64,000 nucleotides of DNA, from assembly GCA_947427205.1 (NCBI GenBank), contig CANEHB010000002.1, forward strand, positions 1-64,000, read 5' to 3'. A model generated the notes under the pieces. That model worked only from the letters and a program-made list of their open reading frames with translations, did not search any database and was not told the DNA's origin. Each line of letters starts with the position of its first letter. The first letter of the stretch is position 1. Both the position numbers and the translations under genes were made by a program. Shown one piece after another: positions 29,117 through 39,894 of the stretch. Source of the DNA: an uncultured Clostridium sp. (lineage in GTDB: Bacteria > Bacillota > Clostridia > TANB77 > CAG-508).

Positions 29117-29890
29117 ATGTTTGAAAATATAGGACATTTTTTCAAGAGAATAGTAAAAACAGAACAACAAAAAGAATTAGGTTCAAAAGATGCTGCAAAA
29201 GAAAGATTACATTTAGTTTTAATGCAAGATAGAGCTAATGTATCAGCAGATTTTTTAGAACTTATGAAACAAGAAATAATAGATGTAATAAAAAAATATA
29301 TTGTAGTTGATGAAGCAGCAATAGATGTAAGGCTTACAAATCAATCAAATGAAGATGGAACAAATGGAGCTCCTGCTTTATACGCTAACATACCAATTGT
29401 TAATATAAAAAATGATATGATGGCAGAAAAAATAAAAGACTTTGAAGGTGTAGATTTTAATAAGGAAATGGGAATTTTAGTACCAGATCAAACTGAAGAA
29501 AACAAAGAAGAAAAAGTAGAAACACCAGAAGTTATAGAGTTATCTGAAAGCTATGAAGAAACAAAAGTAAATGAAAATTTAAATCAAGAAGAAACAGAAA
29601 ATAGTGAGTCAGAAACAGAAGTAAAAGAAGAAATAGAAGAAAATAACGATAACAATGAAGAAATAAATAATGATAATGAATCAGAAGAAAGTGAAGAAGC
29701 AGTTGAATTATTTGAAGAAGTGGACGAAGATGATGATGACGATGTAACTTTTGATGATTTATTAAAAGCAGCAGAAGAAGAAGATAAAAATGCAGAAATG
29801 GTTGAAGAGAATAATAACAATAATAATATTAATAAAGGTGGAAAAAAAAATCGTAAAAAATCAAAAGATAAACGAAATAGAAGAAATTAG
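29117..29890 (+). CDS. minE: MinE with long acidic C-terminal extension
   Basis: AKERLHLVLMQDRANVSADFLELMKQEIIDVIKKYIVVDEAAIDVRL plus ~165-aa E/N/D-rich tail; directly after minD. Confidence 0.88.
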   Translation: MFENIGHFFKRIVKTEQQKELGSKDAAKERLHLVLMQDRANVSADFLELMKQEIIDVIKKYIVVDEAAIDVRLTNQSNEDGTNGAPALYANIPIVNIKNDMMAEKIKDFEGVDFNKEMGILVPDQTEENKEEKVETPEVIELSESYEETKVNENLNQEETENSESETEVKEEIEENNDNNEEINNDNESEESEEAVELFEEVDEDDDDDVTFDDLLKAAEEEDKNAEMVEENNNNNNINKGGKKNRKKSKDKRNRRN

Positions 29891-29903
29891 GAGTATATAA
29901 TAA

Positions 29904-31013
29904 ATGGGAAAAAAATTACTTAAGAATACAGAATGGACTATTCTTATTGTAAGTGCTATTTTAACAATTATAGGATTAGTAGCTTTATTTTCAGCGACTC
30001 AAAGTACAGAATATGAGGAATTCAAAAAGCAAGTTCAATGGATTATAATAAGCATACCATTTTTAATATTAGCATCATTAATTGATTATAATATAATTGT
30101 TAGATTTTCTACTTTAGCATATATAATAGTAATAGGTTTATTAATTGGAGTTTTATTTACTGCTCCTATAAGTGGTGCAAGAAGTTGGTTTAAAATAACA
30201 GAAAGCTTAAGTTTTCAACCATCTGAAATAGGTAAAATTATAACAATATTATTTTTAGCTTTTATAATGAATAAATTACAAATAAGAGGAAGACATGAAA
30301 TAAATAAAATTTGGAAATTAGCAACATATTTAATTTTTGCAATTATTCCTGTATTACTAATAATAAAAGAACCAGATTATGGTACAGCAATAGCTTATAT
30401 AACAGCAATATTATTTATCTTATTTTCAGCAGGAATAGATAAAAAATATATTATTGTTGCAGTAGCAATAATTGTAATAGTTACACCAATTGTTTATGCT
30501 AATTTACCAGATCATGCATTAAAAAGAATAAATGTATTCTTAAATCCAACAGAAGCAGATAAAAGAAATGAAGGTTATAACTTGGAACAATCAAAACTTG
30601 CTGTAGGTGCAGGAGAAGCTTTTGGAATGGGATTATTTAAAGGAAATCAGACTCAGCTTGGATTTCTACATCCAAAAACAACAGATTTTATATTTTCAGT
30701 TATTGGCGAAGAGATGGGATTTGTAGCAACAGGAACTATTACAATTTTATATATTGTATTAGTTACAAAATCAATTTATGTAGCTAAAACTGCAAAAGAT
30801 AATGTAGGTTCATATATTGCTATAGGAATAGCAGGAATTTTCTTTTTCCATATGACAGAAAATATAGGCATGACAATAGGATTATTACCTATAACAGGAG
30901 TACCATTACCATTTGTAAGTTATGGAGGAAGTTCATTAATTACTAATTTTATTTGTATAGGACTTTTATTAAATATTAGTAGTAGAAGACAAAAAGCAAT
31001 TTTTGTGGAATAG
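29904..31013 (+). CDS. FtsW/RodA/SpoVE-family SEDS glycosyltransferase
   Basis: ISGARSWFKI...FQPSEIGKI...KEPDYGTA...GVPLPFVSYGGSSLI. Confidence 0.95.
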   Translation: MGKKLLKNTEWTILIVSAILTIIGLVALFSATQSTEYEEFKKQVQWIIISIPFLILASLIDYNIIVRFSTLAYIIVIGLLIGVLFTAPISGARSWFKITESLSFQPSEIGKIITILFLAFIMNKLQIRGRHEINKIWKLATYLIFAIIPVLLIIKEPDYGTAIAYITAILFILFSAGIDKKYIIVAVAIIVIVTPIVYANLPDHALKRINVFLNPTEADKRNEGYNLEQSKLAVGAGEAFGMGLFKGNQTQLGFLHPKTTDFIFSVIGEEMGFVATGTITILYIVLVTKSIYVAKTAKDNVGSYIAIGIAGIFFFHMTENIGMTIGLLPITGVPLPFVSYGGSSLITNFICIGLLLNISSRRQKAIFVE

Positions 31014-31051
31014 ATTATTGATGGAATTAAATATTTATATTTAATTCCATA

Positions 31052-31110
31052 TTTTATATTATAGAAAATTGCTTTGCAATTCCTAAAATATAAAATTTTT
31101 GACAACTTTG
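31052..31110 (+). repeat. Interspersed hairpin repeat, truncated copy C
   Basis: TTTATATTATAGAAAATTGCtttGCAATTCCTAAAATATAAA. Confidence 0.7.
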
Positions 31111-31175
31111 TATAATAGAAAAGTAATTTGTATTAATAAATGTTTACTTTTGTTTTAGAAGGGAATGAGAATTAA

Positions 31176-32150
31176 ATGTACTTAAAGAAATTAAAAATAG
31201 GAAATGTAGAATTAGAAAATAATATAATATTAGCTCCTATGGCTGGAGTTACAGATTTACCATATAGGATAATTTGTAAAAAGTATGGTAATCCTGGATT
31301 GGTTTGTAATGAAATGGTAAGTGCAAAAGCAATATGTTATAAAGATGAGAAAACTTTAAAAATGATAAAATCTAATAATGAAAAAAGGCCAATATCAATG
31401 CAAATTTTTGGAAGTGATCCAGACGTTATGGGAGAAGCAGCCAAATTTATGTGTGATTATACTGATATTTTAGATATAAATATGGGATGTCCTGCTCCAA
31501 AAGTTGTAAAAAATGGAGATGGTAGTAAATTATTATTAGATTTAGAACTTGTTTATAAAATAGTAAAAAGTGTGGTAGAAAATTCTAGTAAACCAGTAAC
31601 AGTAAAAATAAGAAAAGGATGGGATAATGATAATATTGTTGCAGTAGAGGTAGCAAAAATTATTGAAGAAGCTGGAGCAGATGCTATAGTGGTTCATGGA
31701 AGAACAAGGGATGAATTTTATTCTGGAATAGCTGATTGGGATATAATAAAAGATGTCAAGGATGCAGTAAAAATTCCAGTTATAGGTAATGGTGATATAA
31801 AAACAGAAGATGATGCTGTGAGAATTTTTGAGAAAACAGGTGTAGACGGAATAATGATAGGAAGAGGTGCGCTTGGAAATCCATGGATATTTAAACAAAT
31901 AGAGTATTATTTAAAAAATAACGAGAAGATGGATGAAGTTTCAAATTTAGAAAAATATAATGTTATTTTAGAGCACTTTGAATTATTATTAAAAGAAAAG
32001 GGAGAATATACAGCTACTAGAGAAATAAGAAAACATATATCTTGGTATGTGAAAGGAATGCAAAATGCTACTGTAATTCGTGATAAAATAAACTCAGTTG
32101 AAACAGAAGATGAGTTTAAAAATATTTTAAAACAATATTTTGGAATTTAA
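31176..32150 (+). CDS. dusB: tRNA-dihydrouridine synthase
   Basis: ILAPMAGVTDLPYR, DINMGCPAPKVVKNGDGS, VHGRTR, GIMIGRGALGNPW. Confidence 0.95.
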   Translation: MYLKKLKIGNVELENNIILAPMAGVTDLPYRIICKKYGNPGLVCNEMVSAKAICYKDEKTLKMIKSNNEKRPISMQIFGSDPDVMGEAAKFMCDYTDILDINMGCPAPKVVKNGDGSKLLLDLELVYKIVKSVVENSSKPVTVKIRKGWDNDNIVAVEVAKIIEEAGADAIVVHGRTRDEFYSGIADWDIIKDVKDAVKIPVIGNGDIKTEDDAVRIFEKTGVDGIMIGRGALGNPWIFKQIEYYLKNNEKMDEVSNLEKYNVILEHFELLLKEKGEYTATREIRKHISWYVKGMQNATVIRDKINSVETEDEFKNILKQYFGI

Positions 32151-32187
32151 AAATTCATGAATATTTAAAAATAAAAATAATATAGTT

Positions 32188-32222
32188 TAGAAGAATAGTT
32201 TTTTACTATTCTTTTTTATTTT
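32188..32222 (+). terminator. Terminator after dusB
   Basis: AGAATAGTtttttACTATTCTTTTTT. Confidence 0.75.
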
Positions 32223-32494
32223 AAATTTAAACTATTGCTATTTTAAATTATATATTTTCAATAAATAACTCATTTGTTAGTCGACTATATAAAAAATCAT
32301 AAATTGATTTTTTTATATAATAGCTTCGTAAGCCTCCTAGTTATGTATTAACTAACAGTAATACTTATATTTAACTGTTAGTAAAAAACTACACATCAGA
32401 TATTTATTAAAAATATATAATCTAAGATTTAATAATTAAAGTTCAATTAAAAGGTATAGATACTTTTATATAAATCTATTGAAAAGAGGTTTTT

Positions 32495-33097
32495 ATGAAA
32501 TTTAAAAAAATTATGTTTATTTTTGTTTTTATTTGTATTATTATTTTTGGTATTTTTTATTATAATTTTTTTCTTTTGGGTAATAATATCATTAGTAGAA
32601 GTCAAGAGGAAATTGTTGATAATATTTTAAATGATTTGAGCTCTTATGAAGCAGATATAACAGTGAAAGTTATTAGCAATAAAAACGAAAATTATTATAA
32701 TATGTATCAAATTGTTGATAATGAATATAGTAAATGCACTATTAATAGTCCAGAGAATATAAAGGGATTAAGTATCGAACTAGGAAATGGAAAATTAAAA
32801 ATATCAAATGCAAAACTAAACATGGAAAAAACATATGATAATTATGAATTAATACTTAATAATTCGTTATTTCTTAATGTTTTTATTAATGATTATAAAA
32901 ATAATGAGTCTAAAAACTATGAAGAAAATGATTATATAGTTTTTTCTAGTAAACTTAATAATAATCATAGTACATATATAAAATATAAAGAACTATATGT
33001 AGATAAACAAACAGGAATTCCAAAAGAATTAATAATTAAAGATAATACCCAAAAGACATGTATCAGCATAATATATAATGATATAAAAATTAAATAA
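32495..33097 (+). CDS. Membrane-anchored protein, possibly GerS/LolA-like
   Basis: N-terminal [30 protein letters not shown]...[16 protein letters not shown]; next to a MazF gene. Confidence 0.4.
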   Translation: MKFKKIMFIFVFICIIIFGIFYYNFFLLGNNIISRSQEEIVDNILNDLSSYEADITVKVISNKNENYYNMYQIVDNEYSKCTINSPENIKGLSIELGNGKLKISNAKLNMEKTYDNYELILNNSLFLNVFINDYKNNESKNYEENDYIVFSSKLNNNHSTYIKYKELYVDKQTGIPKELIIKDNTQKTCISIIYNDIKIK

Positions 33098-33150
33098 TTT
33101 TAATATTTCAACAATTCTATTCTATATGTAAATTAATAGGAGAGAAACTT

Positions 33151-33501
33151 ATGGTAATAAAAAGAGGAGATATGTTTTATGCAGATTTAAGTCCAGTTAT
33201 TGGTTCTGAACAAGGGGGAATTAGACCAGTTTTAATAATACAAAACGATACTGGAAATAAATATAGTCCAACCGTTATAGCAGCCGCAATCACATCACAG
33301 ACAGGTAAAAATAAATTGCCTACGCATATAGACATAGGATCAGAAGATAATGGTTTAAAAGCTGATTCTGTTGTTTTAACAGAACAGATTAGAACAATAG
33401 ATAAAAGTAGACTTAAAGAAAAAATAGGTCATATAAATGACTCTAGTGTTATGGATCAAGTAAATAATGCGATAGGTATAAGCTTCGGTTTGGAAAATTA
33501 A
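33151..33501 (+). CDS. ndoA: MazF/PemK-family endoribonuclease toxin (NdoA-like)
   Basis: [49 protein letters not shown]. Confidence 0.95.
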   Translation: MVIKRGDMFYADLSPVIGSEQGGIRPVLIIQNDTGNKYSPTVIAAAITSQTGKNKLPTHIDIGSEDNGLKADSVVLTEQIRTIDKSRLKEKIGHINDSSVMDQVNNAIGISFGLEN

Positions 33502-33505
33502 AGCA

Positions 33506-33557
33506 ATATCAAGATTTTGTAGCAGTTTACACTGAGTACAGAATCTTGATTTTTTTT
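33506..33557 (+). terminator. Terminator after mazF-like gene
   Basis: ATCAAGATTtTGTA...TACagAATCTTGATTTTTTTT. Confidence 0.75.
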
Positions 33558-33699
33558 TGAAAAAACATTTTACTATTTGTTAAAAATAGTATATGATAAT
33601 AAAAAAGAAAAAGGAGCTATAATATTTTAAACAAATAAAGTTTGACATACAAAAGATTATTACAAAAAGAGAGTTTTTGTTTTTTATTATGTAGAAAAT

Positions 33700-34563
33700 A
33701 TGGAATTTAAAAGGTATGAAACAAAAGAAAAATTTTTAGAAGAGAATTTAGACATTTTAGTAAAAGAAGAAGCAAAAAACGATATAATTATAGGAATAGT
33801 TTTTGAGCATGAATCAGAAAAAGTTAATAATTGGTTACTTGGCAGAATAGAAGAAGCAGGTGAGGTAAAAGCAATATTTATAGTTGATGATGATAAATAT
33901 GGACTAGCCTTATATTCTCCAACTGGAGAGATGACTAATGAAACAATAGATTTTTTAGTAGATAATATTGTTGATTTAGATATAAGATTAGCTGAAATAT
34001 TAGCTGAAAAAAAATATTTGCAAAAAATTGCAGATACATATATCAGTAAAACAAATGCAGAAGTATTTTATTCTTACTATTCATATACATTAAAACTAAA
34101 AGAAGTTAAAACAGAGTATCCATTAGGAGAAAATGAAAAATTAGTAAAATTAGTTGATGAAAAAGATAATCCAGAACATTTAATTCCTCTAGTAAAAGAG
34201 ATTTATACAGATATATACGAAGAAGAGGAATGCTCAGATGAAGAGGCTTTGAAAGTAGCAAAAATATATTTAAAAAAAGGAATATATTTATTAACAAATA
34301 ATGATGAAAATGAAATATATACTCAAGCAGTACATGTTAGAAAGCATGTAAATGGTGGAGCAATAGGAGCAGTAATTACACCAAAGGAGCATAGAGGAAA
34401 AGGATATGCTAAAAAGTGTGTTTCCCATGTTTGTAAAGAAATTTTAAAAGATAATGAATTTGTTGTTTTACATGTTGATGTAGAAAATGAATCTGCAATG
34501 TCAGTTTATAAAAAAATAGGATTTGAAGAAATTGATGAAACAGGAAAAATAATATTCAAATAA
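33700..34563 (+). CDS. GNAT-family acetyltransferase
   Basis: GGAIGAVITPKEHRGKGYAKKCVSHVCKEIL...NESAMSVYKKIGFEE. Confidence 0.85.
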   Translation: MEFKRYETKEKFLEENLDILVKEEAKNDIIIGIVFEHESEKVNNWLLGRIEEAGEVKAIFIVDDDKYGLALYSPTGEMTNETIDFLVDNIVDLDIRLAEILAEKKYLQKIADTYISKTNAEVFYSYYSYTLKLKEVKTEYPLGENEKLVKLVDEKDNPEHLIPLVKEIYTDIYEEEECSDEEALKVAKIYLKKGIYLLTNNDENEIYTQAVHVRKHVNGGAIGAVITPKEHRGKGYAKKCVSHVCKEILKDNEFVVLHVDVENESAMSVYKKIGFEEIDETGKIIFK

Positions 34564-34623
34564 TATTGAAGTTTTTGCAACATTTCTATATAATATTGAA
34601 AGATTAATATCGGAGGATAGGTT

Positions 34624-36015
34624 ATGGATAGTGTAGTGATAAAAGAATTATACAGAAGTGGGGAAAAATATTTTGGAAAAGAGATAAAAGTATCAGGTTG
34701 GATAAAAACAGTTAGAGATTCAAAAACATTTGGTTTTATTGAAGTTAATGATGGATCATTCTTTAAAAATTTACAAATTGTTTTTGATAACTCATTATCA
34801 AATTTTGATGAAATATGTAAATTAACTTTAAGTACATCAATAACAGTTATTGGTGATTTAGTTAAAACTGAAAATGCAAAACAACCTTTTGAAGTAAAAG
34901 CAAAAGAAATAAAAGTAATAGCAATTTCTTCTCCAGAATATCCATTACAAAAGAAAAGACATACAATGGAATACTTGAGAACAATAGCACATTTACGTCC
35001 AAGAACAAATACATTTAATGCAGTGTTTAGAGTACGTTCAGTAGCATCATATGCAATACACAAATTTTTTCAAGAAAATAATTTTGTGTATGTTCATACT
35101 CCAATAATTACAGGAAGTGATGCAGAAGGTGCTGGAGAAATGTTTAATTTAAACACATTTGATTTACAAAATGTGGACAAATTAGAAGATGGAACAGTTG
35201 ATTTTACAAAGGACTTTTTTGGAAAACCAGCTCATCTTACTGTTAGTGGTCAACTTAATGTTGAAACATATGCATTTGCATTTAGAAATGTATATACATT
35301 TGGTCCAACATTCAGAGCTGAAAATTCAAATACGGTAAAACACGCAGCAGAATTTTGGATGATAGAACCAGAAATCTGTTTTGCAGATTTAAAAGATGAT
35401 ATGGATTTAGCAGAGAACATGCTAAAATATGTAATAAATTATGTATTAGAAAATTGTCCAGAAGAAATGGAATTTTTTAATAACTTTATAGATAAAACAT
35501 TACTTGAAAGACTTAATAATGTGGTAAATTCTGAGTTTGGAAGAATTAGTTACACAGATGCTGTAAAAGAACTTGAAAAGCATAATGATAAATTTGAATA
35601 TAAAGTATCTTGGGGAACAGATTTACAAACAGAACATGAAAGATATTTAAGTGAAGAAATATTTAAAAAACCAGTATTTGTTACAGATTATCCAGCAGAA
35701 ATAAAAGCATTTTACATGAAATTAAATCCAGATGGAAAAACAGTAGCAGCAAGTGATCTTTTAGCACCAGGAATAGGTGAGATAATTGGTGGAAGCCAAA
35801 GAGAAGATAGCTTAGAAATTTTACAAAATAAGATTAAAGATTTAAATATGGATGAAAAAGATTATTGGTGGTATTTAGATTTAAGAAGATATGGAAGTGT
35901 ACCACATAGTGGATTTGGACTTGGATTTGAAAGACTTATGATGTATATAACAGGTATGCAAAATATACGTGATGTAATACCATTTCCTAGAACACCAAAA
36001 AATTGTGAATTTTAA
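34624..36015 (+). CDS. asnS: Asparaginyl-tRNA synthetase
   Basis: Class IIb aa[82 protein letters not shown]. Confidence 0.95.
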   Translation: MDSVVIKELYRSGEKYFGKEIKVSGWIKTVRDSKTFGFIEVNDGSFFKNLQIVFDNSLSNFDEICKLTLSTSITVIGDLVKTENAKQPFEVKAKEIKVIAISSPEYPLQKKRHTMEYLRTIAHLRPRTNTFNAVFRVRSVASYAIHKFFQENNFVYVHTPIITGSDAEGAGEMFNLNTFDLQNVDKLEDGTVDFTKDFFGKPAHLTVSGQLNVETYAFAFRNVYTFGPTFRAENSNTVKHAAEFWMIEPEICFADLKDDMDLAENMLKYVINYVLENCPEEMEFFNNFIDKTLLERLNNVVNSEFGRISYTDAVKELEKHNDKFEYKVSWGTDLQTEHERYLSEEIFKKPVFVTDYPAEIKAFYMKLNPDGKTVAASDLLAPGIGEIIGGSQREDSLEILQNKIKDLNMDEKDYWWYLDLRRYGSVPHSGFGLGFERLMMYITGMQNIRDVIPFPRTPKNCEF

Positions 36016-36054
36016 AAATACATGAACAAAAGAGATTTGAAAGGAAATACAAAA

Positions 36055-37887
36055 ATGAAAAAAATATTATTTGATGTAGATGTATTAGATAAGCATTATT
36101 GTATATATTTAGATGAAGAAACAAATAATTCATATGCACATGCAATAAAAAAGAATGAAAAAGCATATGTAGTAAAAAAAGAAGAGGAAATAGATTTCCT
36201 TAATAAAATTGTTGAAAGCCTTAATAAAAAATATATAAAAAGAGAAATTATAAATTATAATGATGAATATTATTACAGATATATCAATAAATATAATCAA
36301 AAAAGTTATTTTTCCAAAATAATAAATGAGAATGAAATAGTATGTTCATATGACAGTATAAAAAAATTATATGATTATTATAATTCTCCAAAAGTATTAA
36401 TGAGCAGACATTCAGAAATAACTAAAATAAATGCAGATAGTTGGGACTATGACAAATATAGTAGTAGCGAAGATAACTTGAATAATATGAATTATCAAAG
36501 AAAATCAAAATTACCAATAAAAATAGCAGTTTCTATTTTAGGAGTAACAACACTTGTAACACTTGGAGCAGGAGGGTATCAAGTGCTTTCTAAGTCTATT
36601 TTGCCAAATATATCTGCACCAAAAGAAAATGTAAAAGATGTAGATTTAAAAACAGCAAATTTTGAAATAGCAGAAAAATATATAGGAGTACAAAACCAAC
36701 TTTCAGAAATTGGATTAGAGAATTGGGAAATAGCAGTTGAGCTTGATTCAATATCTATGTTACAAGAGGAAATGAATGATATATCTTTCTATTATGATGG
36801 AGACAAAGATGAAATAGTATATGTGAATGGAATAATAGAACAAGAAGTAGAAACTAGTATGGATGAGATTGATAGAGACTCTATACCAGAAAATGTACAA
36901 CAAATTTTAACAGCACTTAATTCTAATCAAACATTATCTTATGAAGAAAAATCATATATAGAAGAAAAATTTTTACCAGATTGGATACAAAATAGTAGTT
37001 ATCTTCAAACAGAACAACTTGTAGAGACATATTCAAGATTGAAAATAAATTATGACTATAAGCCAGATGGAGAAGATATAGATATTGAGTATACTCCAAA
37101 TAAAAAAGCAGCTGGAATAGCAGTAGTTGGAGCAAATGAATTAACAATATATGTAACAGATCATTTTGAACCAGGAAATAAAACTATTGATCATGAATTG
37201 AAACATTTTAATGGAAATTTTGATTTGTATGAAGGAACATTATTAAATGAAGGATATACAAGTTTAGATATAAGCAATACATATTCACAAGAACAATTAA
37301 TGGTTGGCTTATTAATGGAAACATTTGGAAGAGAATTGGTAAATGAAGGTTACTATTCTTCAAATTTAAAAGGATTAGTAGCAAATAATATAGTTGAAAA
37401 ATCAGGAAAAACTATTGAAGAAGCAACTAAAGAAACATATGACTTTTTTGATGATATAGAAAGTGCATTATACAAAACGGGAGAGCTTGGAGATGATTAC
37501 AGAGAAGATGCCAAATTAATGCAAGATTACCAAGATATTTTTGATAAACTTAGTGTTTATTATGAAGCAAATAATAAAAAAGAAATAGAAAAAAATACAA
37601 TAGTATCAATTATAAAAGATGAAATTATGGGAACAAATGATACTCAAATGCTTGGAAACAGAGAATCTGTATCAAGTATTAAATATAGTGGAGATGGAAC
37701 TCTTAAGGTAAATATAGTAAAAAATGAAGGAGATTTAGAATATACACAAGAAGGATTAGGAATAATTATACATACAGATGCAAAATATGGAAGATCAATA
37801 ACTGTAGGACCAGATGAAAAATATAACAATCCTAAAAAAATATTTAGTCAAATAGAAGATGAAGATATTGAATATTCAAGTAGATAA
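36055..37887 (+). CDS. Membrane protein with HExxH motif, putative metallopeptidase
   Basis: TM segment IAVSILGVTTLVTLGAGGYQVL; IDHELKHFNG. Confidence 0.4.
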   Translation: MKKILFDVDVLDKHYCIYLDEETNNSYAHAIKKNEKAYVVKKEEEIDFLNKIVESLNKKYIKREIINYNDEYYYRYINKYNQKSYFSKIINENEIVCSYDSIKKLYDYYNSPKVLMSRHSEITKINADSWDYDKYSSSEDNLNNMNYQRKSKLPIKIAVSILGVTTLVTLGAGGYQVLSKSILPNISAPKENVKDVDLKTANFEIAEKYIGVQNQLSEIGLENWEIAVELDSISMLQEEMNDISFYYDGDKDEIVYVNGIIEQEVETSMDEIDRDSIPENVQQILTALNSNQTLSYEEKSYIEEKFLPDWIQNSSYLQTEQLVETYSRLKINYDYKPDGEDIDIEYTPNKKAAGIAVVGANELTIYVTDHFEPGNKTIDHELKHFNGNFDLYEGTLLNEGYTSLDISNTYSQEQLMVGLLMETFGRELVNEGYYSSNLKGLVANNIVEKSGKTIEEATKETYDFFDDIESALYKTGELGDDYREDAKLMQDYQDIFDKLSVYYEANNKKEIEKNTIVSIIKDEIMGTNDTQMLGNRESVSSIKYSGDGTLKVNIVKNEGDLEYTQEGLGIIIHTDAKYGRSITVGPDEKYNNPKKIFSQIEDEDIEYSSR

Positions 37888-37897
37888 ATTGAGTATA

Positions 37898-37941
37898 AAA
37901 ACAAACTCCTCTTTGTTGAATAAAGAGGAGTTTGTTTTTAT
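37898..37941 (+). terminator. Strong terminator
   Basis: AAAACAAACTCCTCTTT...AAAGAGGAGTTTGTTTTT. Confidence 0.85.
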
Positions 37942-38046
37942 AAAAGCGAAAAAGTATATAAATCAATAAAATTCTATACTTTAATATGACCAAAATTTTC
38001 AATATTTTGCATAAATAAAGATTTATTTTGATTTATAATAGTGATT

Positions 38047-38565
38047 TTAAAACTTATTATAAAATACAGTTTTTTCAATAGGTTCTCTTGTTTGATGCAT
38101 AGTGCTTGGAGTGGCATCATCAGTAGGATATCCTACTGGTAAAATTGAAACAATTTCATAGTTTTCAGGAATATTATAAACTTCACGAACTTTTGCAGGA
38201 TTGAAAGCACCAATCCAAGTTGTACCTAATCCTAAATCTTCTATTTCAAGCATCATATGTGTTGTAATAATACTTGCATCAACACGACCTTCATCATGAC
38301 CATCATATTTATTTTTCCAAGAAACATTTTTATCATAACATATAATCATTATAACTGGAGCACCCCAACCAAATTTAGTGCATTCACTTAATTTTGAAAG
38401 TTCTGCTTCATCTGTTAAGATAAGTATTCTTTGAGGTTGAAAATTACAAGCAGTTGGGGCAATCCTTCCAGCCTCTAAAATTTTATCTATTTTTTCTTGT
38501 TCAACAGCTTTGTTTTTAAAGCTTCTACAAGAATATCTTTTTTTAGCTAATTCTAAAAAATCCAT
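38047..38565 (-). CDS. Nitroreductase-family protein
   Basis: FLELAKKRYSCRSFKNKAVEQEKIDKILEAGRIAPTACNFQPQRI. Confidence 0.92.
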   Translation of the reverse strand: MDFLELAKKRYSCRSFKNKAVEQEKIDKILEAGRIAPTACNFQPQRILILTDEAELSKLSECTKFGWGAPVIMIICYDKNVSWKNKYDGHDEGRVDASIITTHMMLEIEDLGLGTTWIGAFNPAKVREVYNIPENYEIVSILPVGYPTDDATPSTMHQTREPIEKTVFYNKF

Positions 38566-38916
38566 AATAAATCCTCCTTTAATTTAAAAGTATTATATCA
38601 TAAATTTAGAAAATATAAACAAATATAGCTAAAGTAATGAGTTATTTGTAAATAATATAGATATGTAAATATTGAAAAGTTAATAATATACATTATTGTA
38701 ATTAGTATAAGAGAAAATATTATTTCTATTTATATGCTTATTATTTACAATTTTAATAGTTATTAATTATAGAAATTAGGCTAATATTGTGGTAATATAT
38801 TAATGAAATAAATATTGAGGAAGGTAGTTATAAAATTATATGACAATAGTATAATAGATTTTTATATTTTATAACAATTTATATTGATATTTAAGTAATA
38901 GTTTATAGGAGAAAAA

Positions 38917-39888
38917 ATGAAAAAGACAGTAAAAATATTAATATTTTTAGTAATTGCTATAGCAATTACTATGATTATTTTTATGAAAGTACATACTAAA
39001 GATAATGAAGAAATAATAGATGAACAAAGTGGAATGAGAATTACTTTAGTTGCAGGAGTAGCTATTCCAGAAAATGGAGATCGTAATTCAAATTCATATT
39101 TAATAAGAACAAAAAATGATAAACTTATTGTTGTTGACGGTGGAGAAATAGGAGATGCAGATTTTTTATTAGAATACATCATGAAATATGGAAATGGAAA
39201 AGTAGATTATTGGTATATTACTCATCCACATAGTGACCATGTTGGTGCACTATGTGAGTTATTAGGAAGAGAAAACTCTAATATACAAGTTGAAAATTTA
39301 TATTATTCTTTTAATGAATTAAAGTGGTATGAAGAATATGATAAAAGAGGATATGAATCAGAAAAGTTAATGTATGAAACTTTAGAAAGTCCTAAAATTA
39401 TTAATAAAGTATCATGTGAGAAAAATCAAATTATAGATATGGATAATATTAAATGTGAAATAATAAGAATTGCAAATCCAGAAGTAACAAAATCAGACAA
39501 TGGAAATGACAGTAGTATGGTTTTTAAAATGACAGCAATTGATGTAGATAAAAGTATAATATTTTTAGGAGACGGATTTAATTTTACAAGTAAAGAACTA
39601 TTAGAAGAACCAGAAAAATTAAAAAGTTATGCAGTACAAATGGCACATCATGGACAAAATGGAGTAACAAAAGAAGTATATGATGCAATTTCACCTAAAT
39701 TATGCTTTTTTAATGCACCAAAATGGTTATATGATAATGATAATGGAGGAGGATACAATTCAGGAAAGTGGAAAAGTATTATTACTAGAGGATGGGTAGA
39801 AGAATATGAAGCAGATTCAATTTGTGCTTTTGAAGGAGATAAAGTAATTAGATTAACTAAAGAAGGATATGAAATTATAGAGGAATAA
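38917..39888 (+). CDS. Membrane-anchored metallo-beta-lactamase-fold hydrolase (ComEC-like MBL)
   Basis: N-terminal TM; WYITHPHSDHVGAL, IIFLGDGF, MAHHGQNG. Confidence 0.85.
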   Translation: MKKTVKILIFLVIAIAITMIIFMKVHTKDNEEIIDEQSGMRITLVAGVAIPENGDRNSNSYLIRTKNDKLIVVDGGEIGDADFLLEYIMKYGNGKVDYWYITHPHSDHVGALCELLGRENSNIQVENLYYSFNELKWYEEYDKRGYESEKLMYETLESPKIINKVSCEKNQIIDMDNIKCEIIRIANPEVTKSDNGNDSSMVFKMTAIDVDKSIIFLGDGFNFTSKELLEEPEKLKSYAVQMAHHGQNGVTKEVYDAISPKLCFFNAPKWLYDNDNGGGYNSGKWKSIITRGWVEEYEADSICAFEGDKVIRLTKEGYEIIEE

Positions 39889-39894
39889 AATTAT

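Noticed and set aside
29584-29820. Minus-strand ORF, Ser-rich 78 aa
   Set aside because: Antisense shadow of the acidic repeat-rich MinE tail
31098-31116. TTGACA...TATAAT promoter-like sequence
   Set aside because: Spacing is only 6 nt, incompatible with a sigma-A promoter; part of hairpin repeat copy C
31542-31898. 118-aa minus-strand ORF
   Set aside because: Antisense to dusB, Tyr/Phe/Ile-rich shadow frame
34506-35063. 185-aa minus-strand ORF
   Set aside because: Antisense to asnS and the GNAT gene end; no RBS or family evidence
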